Shown here piece by piece: positions 22,801-31,196 of a stretch of DNA of 34,704 bases; the first letter of the stretch is position 1, and each line of letters opens with the position of its first letter. Both the position numbers and the translations under genes were made by a program. The notes under the pieces are model-generated. The model was not told the origin of the DNA and made no database searches. It saw only the letters and a program-made list of their open reading frames with translations. This DNA comes from Candidatus Peregrinibacteria bacterium CG10_big_fil_rev_8_21_14_0_10_55_24 (GTDB taxonomy: Bacteria > Patescibacteriota > Gracilibacteria > Peribacterales > Peribacteraceae), in assembly GCA_002772745.1 (NCBI GenBank), contig PFDV01000013.1:1-34704 (forward strand). The letters run 5' to 3'.

Positions 22801-23784
22801 GGTGAAGGCGTACCACAGCACTCCTGCGCATGCGGCGGCGATGACCCACCGTGCCCGCCGCGACCAGGCAGCTGCCCACCAGAATTGCGGCGGCGTGACC
22901 CAGAGGAGGAGCGTATCTTCGGGGAGATGCTTGCGTGCCAGGCGCAACATGTTCTTCTTGTGCGCCTGACCCAGGACGAAGACCGTGAGTGGACTCTGCG
23001 CATGCTCAAGAACTTCGCGCAAAATCGCGCGGTCGCGCTGCGGGGAGGCAAGGAGAGCGTTGAACCGTTTCACGAGCGCATTGCGCTCCTGCATCGCCTC
23101 AAATTCCTCCTGTGTGAGCCTCTTGCCACCCTTGGCCCGCGCGCTGCGATAGGTGTTCTTGGCTTCACAATCGCGTATTCCCGCCTGGAGGATGGCGATC
23201 CCTTCTCCTACTGCGGCGTGCGCCTGCATTTGCTCAATGGGGAAGATCGTCACCTGCGGGTGGAGCGCCTGCAGCACGGCAAGTGCATTGAGGGCGGTCG
23301 CAGCGCGCTCCGCTTCCTCACCGTCGCGACGTTTAAGCGCACGGCGCCACCGCTGCGCGGTGGAAAGGAGAAAGTGTTCGGCTCCTTGTGTGGATAGATT
23401 ACTGCGGTACTCCATGAGGAGCACATCGCTCAGACGAGCGTACCCATCGCCGGAGAACCCCTCCTGTCCGAAGGTTCCTACACCCTCCTTTTGGAGGAGC
23501 CGCTCGCACGCCGCAGCAATCCACGCCTGAATCTTGCCAATGCTACGCGCTTCCAGACGTCGGAAGCGTCCGGTGAGTACCGGGTGCATCTGCCCGAGCG
23601 CGATTACAAGACGTTGAGCTCCCCTGTGCTTCCCTGCAATGTCGAAACGCGCTCGCGGAAACATACGCGCACTCTTGAGTGTCGCAATGCGATCGGCGGC
23701 AACGCCGGTGTGCTGCCAGGGAAGAATCATGCGCAGATAGTGTAGCAAGAGTACCTGAAGAAACGCAGCCTCTAGCTTCCCCAT
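22789..23784 (-). CDS. Hypothetical protein with a C-terminal membrane anchor
   Basis: About 331 residues from ATG 23784. The N-terminal two thirds are soluble and helical. Two GQxH motifs (VIALGQMHPV and VFVLGQAHKKN) recall the paired Gly-His motifs of the TraB/TIKI-type fold; this is a weak resemblance only. A single hydrophobic helix near the C-terminus (ARWVIAAACAGVLWYAF) suggests a tail anchor. The frame is open to 23856, but that would overlap aclB by 40 bp; 23784 leaves a 32-bp divergent gap. Unknown role. Confidence 0.6.
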   Translation of the reverse strand: MGKLEAAFLQVLLLHYLRMILPWQHTGVAADRIATLKSARMFPRARFDIAGKHRGAQRLVIALGQMHPVLTGRFRRLEARSIGKIQAWIAAACERLLQKEGVGTFGQEGFSGDGYARLSDVLLMEYRSNLSTQGAEHFLLSTAQRWRRALKRRDGEEAERAATALNALAVLQALHPQVTIFPIEQMQAHAAVGEGIAILQAGIRDCEAKNTYRSARAKGGKRLTQEEFEAMQERNALVKRFNALLASPQRDRAILREVLEHAQSPLTVFVLGQAHKKNMLRLARKHLPEDTLLLWVTPPQFWWAAAWSRRARWVIAAACAGVLWYAFTSVS

Positions 23785-23816
23785 AGAGAGGAGATCTGCC
23801 ACACTAACGCCCCCCT

Positions 23817-25061
23817 GTGGCACAGAAGCCCATCCGTGAAACACAGGCAAAAGCACTCATCCGCGACCAATGGCCGCAGGAGTACGCAGCAGGCAAACCG
23901 GCAATCCGCTTTGCGGAAATCGACGGAAGCACCGACCTTCTCGCTCTCCCCCACAATCACCCGTGGCTCACGGAGGGGAAGGTGGTCGCCAAGGTTGATG
24001 AGCTCTTCGGCAAGCGCGGCAAGTTGGGATATGTACAGGTGGCCGAAACCTGGGAAGAAACGAAGATCTGGATGGAGGGCCTGCGAAAAACCACCGCGAC
24101 GGTCGCCGGGCGCTGTGGTGTGCTCGAACACTTCATCGTGGAGCCCTTCGTTGAGCATGAGGAGGAGCTCTACCTCGCTTTCACGTGCGAACGCACCGAG
24201 GACGTCATCCTCTTCTCGCGGAAGGGCGGCATGGATGTGGAGGAGCAGGGTGCGTCCATCGTGCGCATCCCCGTTCCTCTAGGTACTGAGCCTGAACTTT
24301 CGCAACTCCAAGGGCTGGACACGAAACTCACGGCGACGATCCGCGGACTCTTCTCCCTCTTTCGTTCGCTCGATCTCCCCTCCGTGGAGTTCAATCCCAT
24401 CGCCGTCAATGCGCGTGGCGTGTACCTGCTCGACTGCGTCGCCCGCGTCGACACGTGCGCCGCCTTCCGTCAGCGATCCACATGGGGGTTATTGAGCATC
24501 CCGGAGGGTTTTGGCAGCACGCGTACTCCCGAGGAGCTCTTCATCTCCGATCTCGACGCAAAGAGCGGCAGCTCACTGAAGTTTGTGTTGTTGCATCCTC
24601 AAGGCCGCATCTGGACGATGGTTGCGGGGGGAGGAGCAAGCATCATCTACGCCGATGCGATTACGGCGCAGGTCGACCCCAAGGAGCTGGCCAATTACGG
24701 AGAGTGGTCAGGAAATCCGAGTACCGATGAAATGGAGGCGTACACCGGCAAGATTCTTTCGCTCATCGAGAAGAACGACCGAGAGCAAGCACTCATCATC
24801 GGCGGCGGGATTGCGAATTTCACCGACGTGGCACGCACGTTCGCCGGCGTGATCGCCGCGCTTGAGGACCATGCACCCAAACTCAAGAACCTGAAGATCT
24901 TCGTGCGTCGTGCCGGTCCCAATGATCGCCGGGGCTTGAAGGCGCTGCAAGAGGCGTGCAATCGCCTGAGAATTTCCTGCGTTACGCATGGAGCGGAGCT
25001 CCCCATGACCGCCGTCGTCTCTGAGGCGCTCTCCGCTCTCCACCTGACTCCTGACTCCTGA
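23817..25061 (+). CDS. aclB: ATP-citrate lyase small subunit (ATP-grasp and citrate-binding)
   Basis: A 414-residue subunit homologous to the N-terminal part of animal ACLY and to AclB of Chlorobium. The ATP-grasp region contains HPWLTEGKVVAKVDELFGKRGKLG, EHFIVEPFVEHEEELYLAF and PSVEFNPIAV, with YLLDCVARVD. The citrate-binding Rossmann region begins at LDAKSGSSLKFVLLHPQGRIWTMVAGGGASIIYAD and continues with ELANYGEWSGNPS, ALIIGGGIANFTDVARTF and IFVRRAGPNDRRGL. With AclA the complex converts citrate, CoA and ATP to acetyl-CoA, oxaloacetate, ADP and phosphate. The start is GTG (GTG GCA CAG), as no earlier ATG fits. The gene ends 8 bp before aclA, so the two are cotranscribed. Length and motif order are as in complete AclB. 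Confidence 0.93.
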   Translation: MAQKPIRETQAKALIRDQWPQEYAAGKPAIRFAEIDGSTDLLALPHNHPWLTEGKVVAKVDELFGKRGKLGYVQVAETWEETKIWMEGLRKTTATVAGRCGVLEHFIVEPFVEHEEELYLAFTCERTEDVILFSRKGGMDVEEQGASIVRIPVPLGTEPELSQLQGLDTKLTATIRGLFSLFRSLDLPSVEFNPIAVNARGVYLLDCVARVDTCAAFRQRSTWGLLSIPEGFGSTRTPEELFISDLDAKSGSSLKFVLLHPQGRIWTMVAGGGASIIYADAITAQVDPKELANYGEWSGNPSTDEMEAYTGKILSLIEKNDREQALIIGGGIANFTDVARTFAGVIAALEDHAPKLKNLKIFVRRAGPNDRRGLKALQEACNRLRISCVTHGAELPMTAVVSEALSALHLTPDS

Positions 25062-25069
25062 CCACTCCC

Positions 25070-26857
25070 GTGTCCCTCCTCTTCTCCCCCACAACTCTGG
25101 CTATCGTCTACGGACGCAAAATGGTCTCCGTGCAGCGGATGCTGGACTTCGATGTCCTTGCAGGGAGGAAGCCGAGCGTTGCGTGCATCGTGGACCCTGT
25201 GAGTAGCGCACCTCAGAAAACGTTCTTCGGTGCCAAGGAGTTCCTTCTGCCGGTGGTGCGCACGTTGAAGGAAGCACGCGAGCGCTTTCCTCAGGCCGAC
25301 GTGCTCATCAACTTCGCTTCGCAACGCTCCGCCGGTGCCGTAGTGCTTGAGGGAATCGCACGGGAAGTGCGCGTGATCGCCACCATCGCCGAGGGCGTGC
25401 CGGAGAGCGATACGCGGCAATGGATCGTGGAAGCGCAGAGGAGCGGAACCACCCTGATCGGACCTGCGACCGTCGGCGCGGTGACTGCCGGAGCGTTCCG
25501 TGTCGGCGATACTGGCGGGAGCACGGAGCACCTGATCGCCAGCAAGCTCCACCGTGCAGGGTGCGTGGGATACGTGGGGAAGTCCGGCGGGATGAGCAAC
25601 GAACTCTACCGCATGATCGCAGAGCACTCTTCGGGCATCGCGGAAGGCGTCGCCATCGGCGGCGACCGCAACCCGGGCAGCACGCTCCTCTCGCATATTC
25701 TGCGCTACCAGGAGGAGCCTTCGATTGCGATGATCGTCATGACCTCGGAAATCGGCGGACGCGAGGAGGAGGACATCGCCAAAGCTCTCAAGGAGAAACG
25801 GATCACGAAACCGCTCATTGCATGGGTAGCGGGAACCTCTGCAGAGCACTTCCCCAAGGACGTGCAGTTCGGTCACGCAGGCGCATGGGCGGCAAGCAGT
25901 GCCGAGACTGCGCAGGCCAAGAACCAGCTCTTAAAGAAAGCAGGCGCCCTGGTGCCGCAGCGGTTTGAAGGATTGCCCGAAATCATCGCAAAAACCTATG
26001 AAGCGCTCAAAGCGAGCGGTAGAGTGCAGGACCCCATGGAACCCATCCTCCCTGAACTCCCTTCCGATCGCCGCAGTGCGCATGTGCAGTGCACAATCAG
26101 CGACGACCGGGGAGCAGAGGCGACCTACGGCTCCACGCCTATCTCGCAGTTCATCCACGATGGCTCACTGGTGAAGACCCTTGCCCGCCTGTGGTGGAAA
26201 ACAGACCTCACGCAGGAGGCGCTCACGTACCTGGAGATGATCCTCGTCGCCGTTGCCGACCACGGACCGGCTGTCGCCGGAGCGCACAATGCGATTGTCG
26301 CGGCGAGCGCGGACAAGGATACGGTGAGTGCGCTCTGTTCGGGGTTGCTCACCATCGGCCCGCGCTTCGGCGGCGCGGTGGACGCTGCCGCCCGCGCGTT
26401 CTTCGACGCCCATGCGCGCGGTCTTTCGCCCCAAGAATTTGTGGACGCAATGAAGGAGCAGGGCGAACGTATCCCGGGGATCGGTCACAAAATCCGCTCG
26501 GTGCACAACCCCGATACCCGTGTTAGCACTCTCCTCGCCTTTGCGCAGGATCACTTTGGTGATCTCCCCCTCACGACCTACGCCCTGCAGGTGGAGCGCA
26601 TCACAACGACGAAGAAGCCCAATCTCATCCTCAATGTAGACGGGCTCATCGGTGTGTCGCTCGTGGATATCCTCCTTCCGCAATTACCCAAGGATGTCGC
26701 CGATGGCTTCTTTGAAGCCGGATACTTAAACGGCCTCTTCGCGCTGGGACGCAGCGTGGGGATCCTGGGGCACATCTTCGACCAAAAGCGCCTCAAGTCC
26801 CCTCTCTACCGCCATCCGCAGGAAGACATTCTGTATGGAGAAGGGACACTCGACTAA
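25070..26857 (+). CDS. aclA: ATP-citrate lyase large subunit (CoA ligase plus citryl-CoA lyase)
   Basis: A 595-residue subunit collinear with the C-terminal part of ACLY and with AclA of Chlorobium. Residues 1-320 are the succinyl-CoA-synthetase-alpha-like half: DVLINFASQRSA, IGPATVGAVTAGAF, GYVGKSGGMSNELY, GVAIGGDRNPGS, and the phosphorylated histidine His269 in FGHAGAWA. Residues 350-595 are the citrate-synthase-like lyase: VADHGPAVAGAHNA (His398), TIGPRFGGAVDAAA, IPGIGHKIRSVHNPD (His473), and KPNLILNVDGLIGVSLVD (Asp524), matching ACLY His900, His975 and Asp1026. All these catalytic residues are present, so the enzyme should be active and is not a citrate synthase or succinyl-CoA synthetase. 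Start GTG 25070. Its end overlaps the following acidic gene. Confidence 0.95.
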   Translation: MSLLFSPTTLAIVYGRKMVSVQRMLDFDVLAGRKPSVACIVDPVSSAPQKTFFGAKEFLLPVVRTLKEARERFPQADVLINFASQRSAGAVVLEGIAREVRVIATIAEGVPESDTRQWIVEAQRSGTTLIGPATVGAVTAGAFRVGDTGGSTEHLIASKLHRAGCVGYVGKSGGMSNELYRMIAEHSSGIAEGVAIGGDRNPGSTLLSHILRYQEEPSIAMIVMTSEIGGREEEDIAKALKEKRITKPLIAWVAGTSAEHFPKDVQFGHAGAWAASSAETAQAKNQLLKKAGALVPQRFEGLPEIIAKTYEALKASGRVQDPMEPILPELPSDRRSAHVQCTISDDRGAEATYGSTPISQFIHDGSLVKTLARLWWKTDLTQEALTYLEMILVAVADHGPAVAGAHNAIVAASADKDTVSALCSGLLTIGPRFGGAVDAAARAFFDAHARGLSPQEFVDAMKEQGERIPGIGHKIRSVHNPDTRVSTLLAFAQDHFGDLPLTTYALQVERITTTKKPNLILNVDGLIGVSLVDILLPQLPKDVADGFFEAGYLNGLFALGRSVGILGHIFDQKRLKSPLYRHPQEDILYGEGTLD

Positions 26858-27587
26858 CTACGCATCTATGGAAGACATTGACGACGATTGCGAAGGCTCT
26901 GTACCTCTGCGCTGGCGTATCGCTCTCTCGCAGGAGGAAGCCCGGCAATGGGAAGGCAAGACCGATCTCACTGCGGACGACGTCATGGAATCCCTGGTGG
27001 AAGAAACGCTCCACACGATGCACATCGCCAGCGCGGGGATTTTCATCGAGCCTCTTGATGATGGCATTCCAGAAGACCCCAGTGAGGCCGATGGAGACGA
27101 GGTCTACGTACTGGAAATCGCCGATATTCCCCGGAACCTGCAGGAGGACGTACGAAGGAATATCGCCGTCCTCTTCGCCGATACGCGCATCACGGAGCTT
27201 GGTGAGGAGCGCGTCACGCCCTTCGCCGAGACGCTCTACTACTCCCTCCGTCTCCCTCGTGATCAGGCCGCCAATGGCGATGTCGATGACATTGCCGGAG
27301 AGCTCCGAGACATGATCCGCAGTGCGCTGCATGCAGGCAGCATTGATGTTCTTGTGGATGCAGAGCCCGGAACGAAGCGGAGAGAATTCTTCCTCAAGAT
27401 ATCCGGCGTACCACCAGACGACATCGCCTCCGTACAGGAAACAATTTCCTCGCTCTTCGACGAATATACTCATAAGCTTCGCGAAATTGATGAGGAAGAT
27501 TGGTGCGATGCCACAGGAGAAGCGGCCAACGACGAGGAGGGCGAGGGATGGAAGCCGGATTCCTGGTCTTTAGACAACGAAACTTGA
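26835..27587 (+). CDS. Acidic hypothetical protein following aclBA
   Basis: Up to 250 residues, strongly acidic (DDDCEGS, PEDPSEADGDEVYVLEIADIP, EEDWCD, NDEEGEGWKPDSW). Alternating strand/helix segments may repeat twice (residues about 50-130 and 140-220), each ending in an LF(A/D)-containing helix. No family is recognised. ATG 26835 overlaps aclA by 23 bp with AGGA 10 nt upstream; ATG 26868 is an alternative that avoids the overlap. It is probably in the acl operon, and a role with ATP-citrate lyase is possible but only positional. It overlaps the convergent ogt gene by 18 bp. Confidence 0.65.
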   Translation: MEKGHSTNYASMEDIDDDCEGSVPLRWRIALSQEEARQWEGKTDLTADDVMESLVEETLHTMHIASAGIFIEPLDDGIPEDPSEADGDEVYVLEIADIPRNLQEDVRRNIAVLFADTRITELGEERVTPFAETLYYSLRLPRDQAANGDVDDIAGELRDMIRSALHAGSIDVLVDAEPGTKRREFFLKISGVPPDDIASVQETISSLFDEYTHKLREIDEEDWCDATGEAANDEEGEGWKPDSWSLDNET

Positions 27588-28046
27588 TTGCTCCAAAGAA
27601 AGCAGCCACCGCTTGCGTTCGCTCCCGGCACCGTATTCCCCGACTCCCCCACGCGCAGGAACGACACGGTGACATGGCACAATGAGGAGGAGCGGATTTA
27701 CCTTGAGTGCGCTGCCCACCGCCCGAGCTGCGTCCTTCTTCCCCACAGAGCACGCGAGCTCCCCGTACGTCACCGTTTCTCCGTAGGGAATCGTCATCGC
27801 CGCCTCCCACACCGCCTGCTGGAAATCCGTCCCCTGCATCACGAGTGCGAGGGAGGTAAAGCACTTTCTCTCACCGGCGAAGTACTCCTTGAGTTCCCTG
27901 ACGCCATCACGCAACCACGGATGCAGGAGGTCTCCTTCCTCTCCCCCTTTACAGAAGGCTACGGAGCGGATACCGCGCAGTGAGGCTTCCACCCGCACGG
28001 GGCCGATGGGCGAGAGGAACACAGCGGAGATGATCTCAGTGAGCAT
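27570..28046 (-). CDS. ogt: Methylated-DNA-protein cysteine methyltransferase
   Basis: A 158-residue O6-alkylguanine DNA alkyltransferase. It removes alkyl groups from O6 of guanine by suicide transfer to its active-site cysteine. The diagnostic IVPCHRVV is present with the DNA-binding helix region TDFQQAVWEAAMTIPYGETVTYGELA and the downstream VGEYGAGSERKRWLL. A short N-terminal ribonuclease-like domain (SPIGPVRVEASLRGIRSVAF) is kept. ATG 28046 lies 6 nt after TATGAT (28058-28053). The gene is convergent with the acl operon. Confidence 0.95.
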   Translation of the reverse strand: MLTEIISAVFLSPIGPVRVEASLRGIRSVAFCKGGEEGDLLHPWLRDGVRELKEYFAGERKCFTSLALVMQGTDFQQAVWEAAMTIPYGETVTYGELACSVGKKDAARAVGSALKVNPLLLIVPCHRVVPARGGVGEYGAGSERKRWLLSLEQSSFVV

Positions 28047-28052
28047 GGGAGC

Positions 28053-28058
28053 ATCATA
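28053..28058 (-). promoter_or_regulatory. -10 box of ogt
   Basis: TATGAT on the minus strand, 6 nt before ATG 28046; predicts a leaderless transcript. The -35 is weak. Confidence 0.45.
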
Positions 28059-28115
28059 GAGGAAGAACAGGACTGCGTGCGTTCCCCATGCGCCTACTCG
28101 CTCCTCCTACGAATA

Positions 28116-28144
28116 TTGACGTAATTTGCCATTTAGCGTACAAT
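28116..28144 (+). promoter_or_regulatory. Near-consensus promoter of the DUF4256 gene
   Basis: TTGACG (28116-28121), a 17-bp spacer, TACAAT (28139-28144). The ATG is 22 nt further, so this gene has a short leader instead of none. CGTAC is repeated in inverted form around the -10 box (28137-28156), a possible operator. Confidence 0.65.
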
Positions 28145-28166
28145 TATCGTACGTACTCCCTCTTCC

Positions 28167-28988
28167 ATGCCTGAACGAGAGAAGACTGAATCCAGAGAAC
28201 TCATCCCCGGTAGCGGGACTCGGATAGCGTACCCGACGGGAATATCGGAAGTGCGCTCTCTGCTCACTGCCGTCCTTGAGGATGATCGCCGTGGACATGG
28301 TGACGAAGCTGTACCAACGGAAGTACGTGATGACGAACTCCCTCCTGAACAGAAACAGATGCTGCTGACCGCTCTTGAGAAACGACTGAGTCGACCCAAT
28401 GCATGCAGGGCCAAGGGTGTCACGTATGCAAAGGTGGAAGCTATTCTAAACCGCAACCCCCGCCTATTGCGCAGTCTGTACTACGCAGAGCAGATGGGGG
28501 GATACATGGAGGTGACCTCACTCAATAACACAACGATCGTATTTGATGATGTTGCCCAAGAGCTGGATGTCGCAGCACAGATACATGCACTTGATACACT
28601 CGGAGGCACTCCAGTACGAGAAACGGCAGTAAAAGCGCTGGAATTGGACATCTACGCAATAAGGAGTTATTTGCACGTACCATCCGAAGATGAAGATCCC
28701 AGAGGATTGAACTACTACGAATTCCTCGTGTTGTGTACAGCGTACGGATTGGAACCGATGTCGCAAGATGTGTATGACTCCCTGCAGAATCAAACACCAC
28801 TTGATCGCAAAACCACATGCTGGCTCAAGACGGAGAAGCCGCTATTGGACAAGAACTTAGCACGTCACGGTTTCCGCAACACCTGGATTGAGGGAAGAGG
28901 AAGTTCCGTGTTTGGTACACGACCGGCCGTTGATCGTCACTTCGACATACGTGGCGGCCGCTTCCGCATTCAGGGGAACATAGCGTAG
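28167..28988 (+). CDS. DUF4256 family protein
   Basis: A 273-residue soluble protein. It carries the DUF4256 pattern: an N-terminal helix LLTALEKRLSR, then VEAILNRNPRLLRSLYYAEQMGGYMEV with NNTTIVFDDVAQE. The C-terminal half has EPMSQDVYDSLQNQTPLDRKTTCWLKTEKPLLDKNLARHGFRNTW and ends with RGGRFRIQGNI. The family function is unknown. A negatively charged insertion (VPSEDEDPRG) lies in the middle and the N-terminal ~55 residues are extra and probably disordered. Monocistronic, with a strong promoter. Confidence 0.72.
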   Translation: MPEREKTESRELIPGSGTRIAYPTGISEVRSLLTAVLEDDRRGHGDEAVPTEVRDDELPPEQKQMLLTALEKRLSRPNACRAKGVTYAKVEAILNRNPRLLRSLYYAEQMGGYMEVTSLNNTTIVFDDVAQELDVAAQIHALDTLGGTPVRETAVKALELDIYAIRSYLHVPSEDEDPRGLNYYEFLVLCTAYGLEPMSQDVYDSLQNQTPLDRKTTCWLKTEKPLLDKNLARHGFRNTWIEGRGSSVFGTRPAVDRHFDIRGGRFRIQGNIA

Positions 28989-29029
28989 TTGATTGTTTAA
29001 ATGTGTACGCGGTGCACCTGTGCTCCTTT

Positions 29030-29057
29030 TTCACATTCCCTCTCATTCGACTATACT
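29030..29057 (+). promoter_or_regulatory. Promoter with leaderless geometry
   Basis: TTCACA (29030-29035), a 16-bp spacer, TATACT (29052-29057), then 7 nt to ATG 29065. It decides the start of the 70-residue membrane protein over the longer frame from 28993. Confidence 0.65.
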
Positions 29058-29064
29058 CCCTGGT

Positions 29065-29277
29065 ATGTTCAACCTCTTCCGCTACGGCATCCATTTCGGC
29101 CCGCAACAGCAACCTCGGCCACAGTTTAGCACCGGGTTGCTGCTCAACGGGCTCCTGTGTGTGCTCTTCGGGCTCGCGATCATCGCCAACCCCGACCTCG
29201 TGGCGTACTTCGTCGCGTTCGCGCTGCTCTTTCTGGGCGCGTCGCTCCTCACCGCGTGGTGGAGAACGCGGCAGTGA
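29065..29277 (+). CDS. Small two-helix membrane protein (DUF3096-like)
   Basis: A 70-residue protein with two closely spaced hydrophobic helices (LLLNGLLCVLFGLAIIA and LVAYFVAFALLFLGASLLTAW) separated by NPD, followed by WWRTRQ. This is the layout of DUF3096-type small membrane proteins of unknown function. The N-terminus (MFNLFRYGIHFGPQQQPRP) is polar and presumably cytoplasmic. The call rests on topology, as no functional motif exists. Confidence 0.7.
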   Translation: MFNLFRYGIHFGPQQQPRPQFSTGLLLNGLLCVLFGLAIIANPDLVAYFVAFALLFLGASLLTAWWRTRQ

Positions 29278-29462
29278 TCAGCCTACGAACAATGCTTGGC
29301 AGCGCGCTCGATCCTGGTCTCGTCGTAGTACGGGCCTCGGCCTTGCGTTTCGGCCATGGAGCACCTTCCTTTCTGCAGCGATGCAAAAGACCGGTTTCAG
29401 CGCTCTGGCACTGTAACGCCCTTCTGCAGATTTTTGGCCGTCACCATAGACAATCTAAAAGA

Positions 29463-29485
29463 GCTTGCTACCATTTTTAGCAAGC
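29463..29485. other. Hairpin in the 29278-29664 gene-free gap
   Basis: GCTTGCTA (29463-29470) pairs perfectly with TAGCAAGC (29478-29485). Followed by TCTTTTAG on the minus strand, it looks like a minus-strand terminator, yet no minus-strand gene precedes it. The gap otherwise holds only short, low-quality frames and the terminator-like repeat at 29579. Confidence 0.4.
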
Positions 29486-29578
29486 AGAAGAGGAGAAAGA
29501 AGTTCCACACCGATTTGGAACAGGGTGGGGTGACACGGCTGCTGGAGCGATGAACGCCAACCCTCCACTTCCCTGCCC

Positions 29579-29600
29579 CGTTCCACTCCCCCATGGAACG
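29579..29600. repeat. Hairpin repeat, copy A
   Basis: CGTTCCA (29579-29585) pairs with TGGAACG (29594-29600) over 8 nt and is followed by TGTTTGTTCGCTTTGA. A close copy is at 34460-34481, with the downstream TTTGTTNGCTT also conserved, so it is a dispersed element and not a private terminator. Confidence 0.5.
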
Positions 29601-29664
29601 TGTTTGTTCGCTTTGACAAGCGGTCAACCAAAATTGGTAGAGGTCGGTTTTGTAAACCCCTAGT

Positions 29665-30348
29665 ATGCCGCCCCATTCCTGTGGCTCAATGATCAATGAC
29701 GCATGCAACTACCGGCCCCAGACCTACGCACTCCTGACGTGTGACATCGACCTGCGTAGCCCCAAGCTGCTTCCTGCCGTCCCCCTCACCATGCAGCGCT
29801 TCCTCGCCTTCCGCGATGCCATTGGATTCGCCCAAAGGGCGCACCGCGGACAGCTGCGCCTGGACGGTCGCGCTTTTGTTTCTCATCCGCTCGCCGTACT
29901 GCAGCTCCTCCTTGCAGCCAGCATTGATTTGCCGCACGCGGCGTATGTCGCCGCGCTCCTCCATGATACTGCGGAAGACGGCACGGTGAGCATTGCGGAT
30001 ATCCGATCCTCCTTCGGTGATGATGTCGCCGATGCCGTGGAGGCCCTTACCCGACCGGCGAAGTCCGTGGGCGAAAGCGCTCAGGATTGCGAGGAGGCCT
30101 ATCTTTCGCAGCTCGTTGCGGCCAATGCAAGGCTCCCCTTCGTGCTCCTCATCAAAATGGCGGACCGTCTCCATAATCTGGAAACGGCGCAGTTCCTGCC
30201 ACCCCAGCGTCGCGAGGCGCTCATGCACGAAACCGCAATTTTCTACCTCCCCGCCCTCCTGCGCGAAGAACCTCGCCAAACACACTACTGCGATGCGTAT
30301 AGGGCACTCTGCGGGCTATTAGAAGAGTGTATTGCCCACCGCATATAG
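29665..30348 (+). CDS. HD-domain hydrolase, SpoT/MESH1-like (small alarmone hydrolase candidate)
   Basis: A 227-residue protein whose core is the RelA/SpoT-type HD domain: AIGFAQRAHRGQLRLDGRAFVSHPLAV, then VAALLHDTAED (HD metal ligands), the helix FGDDVADAVEALTRP, and VLLIKMADRLHNLET. This matches hydrolase-only proteins that cleave (p)ppGpp, or related nucleotides, to GDP/GTP and pyrophosphate. No synthetase, TGS or ACT domain is present. The first 42 residues are not part of the domain; ATG 29791 (MQRFLAF) is an alternative start that gives a tighter N-terminus. The substrate is inferred. Confidence 0.85.
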   Translation: MPPHSCGSMINDACNYRPQTYALLTCDIDLRSPKLLPAVPLTMQRFLAFRDAIGFAQRAHRGQLRLDGRAFVSHPLAVLQLLLAASIDLPHAAYVAALLHDTAEDGTVSIADIRSSFGDDVADAVEALTRPAKSVGESAQDCEEAYLSQLVAANARLPFVLLIKMADRLHNLETAQFLPPQRREALMHETAIFYLPALLREEPRQTHYCDAYRALCGLLEECIAHRI

Positions 30349-30361
30349 ACCTGTAAAGCTC

Positions 30362-30389
30362 TTCACCAAGAGAAAAAACGCGGTATAGT
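30362..30389 (+). promoter_or_regulatory. Promoter of the ABC exporter operon
   Basis: TTCACC (30362-30367), a 16-bp spacer, TATAGT (30384-30389), then 6 nt to GTG 30396. Predicts a leaderless GTG start. Confidence 0.6.
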
Positions 30390-30395
30390 CTTTGG

Positions 30396-31193
30396 GTGTT
30401 CCGGATTCTTTGCGCCACCACCGCAGTACAGCTACAGCAGAAATTGCTGCATAGGGAGTTTTGGCTGCAGCTTTTTTTGGAACGCATTTTTCCACTGGCC
30501 ATACCTCTGCTCGCCTGGATTTCTATCTTTGAGTACGCGCAGGCAGACGAACTTGCGGGGTGGGCACAGAATGAGATGGTTGCTTACTACATTCTCGTTT
30601 TCATGATCGGACTTTTCACCGACATCCAATTCCACTACGAGATGAGCACGATGGTGCACATGGGGACTCTCAACCAGTGGTTGATCCGACCGCTCTCGTT
30701 CCTAGAGACCGCGCTGAGCCACATTCTTGCTCGCATCGCGCTGCTCTTTATCCCGGGAATTACCGCATTACTCTTGAGCTTCTGGCTCTTCCCTTCTGTT
30801 TATGCCAGTCTCACATTTTCTTCCTTCCTCAATAGTCTTGCCGTGCTTCCACTGACCTTGGTCCTCTTCAGCTTACTGAGCGTGCTCGTTGGCATGTTCT
30901 CTTTCTGGTTCATCAAAACCGATAGCATCTTTGCACTGCTCATGCTCGTACTGGAATTCTTTGGCGGCAGACTCCTACCCTTGGATATGCTGCCCTCCTG
31001 GCTGGAATACGGCAGCCGCGTTTTACCCCTCCGCTTCGGTATTGCAGGACCAGTGGAGGCAATTCTGTTTCCACACACCACGGCACTGGCACCGCTCCTC
31101 CTTGGACAAACACTATGGTGTCTTGCCTTGGTTCTTTTTATTACCCTCCTCTGGCGTGCCGGCATACGGCGTTACGACGCCGTCGGCGGATAA
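30396..31193 (+). CDS. ABC-2 type transporter permease (COG4587-like)
   Basis: A 265-residue integral membrane protein with about six helices. It carries the ABC2 permease pattern of the COG4587/COG3694 pair: a short amphipathic N-terminus, LERIFPLAIPLLAWISIF, then NQWLIRPLSFLETALSHILARIALLFIPGI, and the late FFGGRLLPLDMLPSWLEYGSRVLPLRFG segment. It is the first gene of a three-gene operon with a second permease 3 bp downstream and the ATPase after that. The substrate is unknown; relatives are uncharacterised or drug/lipid exporters. GTG 30396 is supported by the promoter position. Confidence 0.85.
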   Translation: MFRILCATTAVQLQQKLLHREFWLQLFLERIFPLAIPLLAWISIFEYAQADELAGWAQNEMVAYYILVFMIGLFTDIQFHYEMSTMVHMGTLNQWLIRPLSFLETALSHILARIALLFIPGITALLLSFWLFPSVYASLTFSSFLNSLAVLPLTLVLFSLLSVLVGMFSFWFIKTDSIFALLMLVLEFFGGRLLPLDMLPSWLEYGSRVLPLRFGIAGPVEAILFPHTTALAPLLLGQTLWCLALVLFITLLWRAGIRRYDAVGG

Positions 31194-31196
31194 CGT

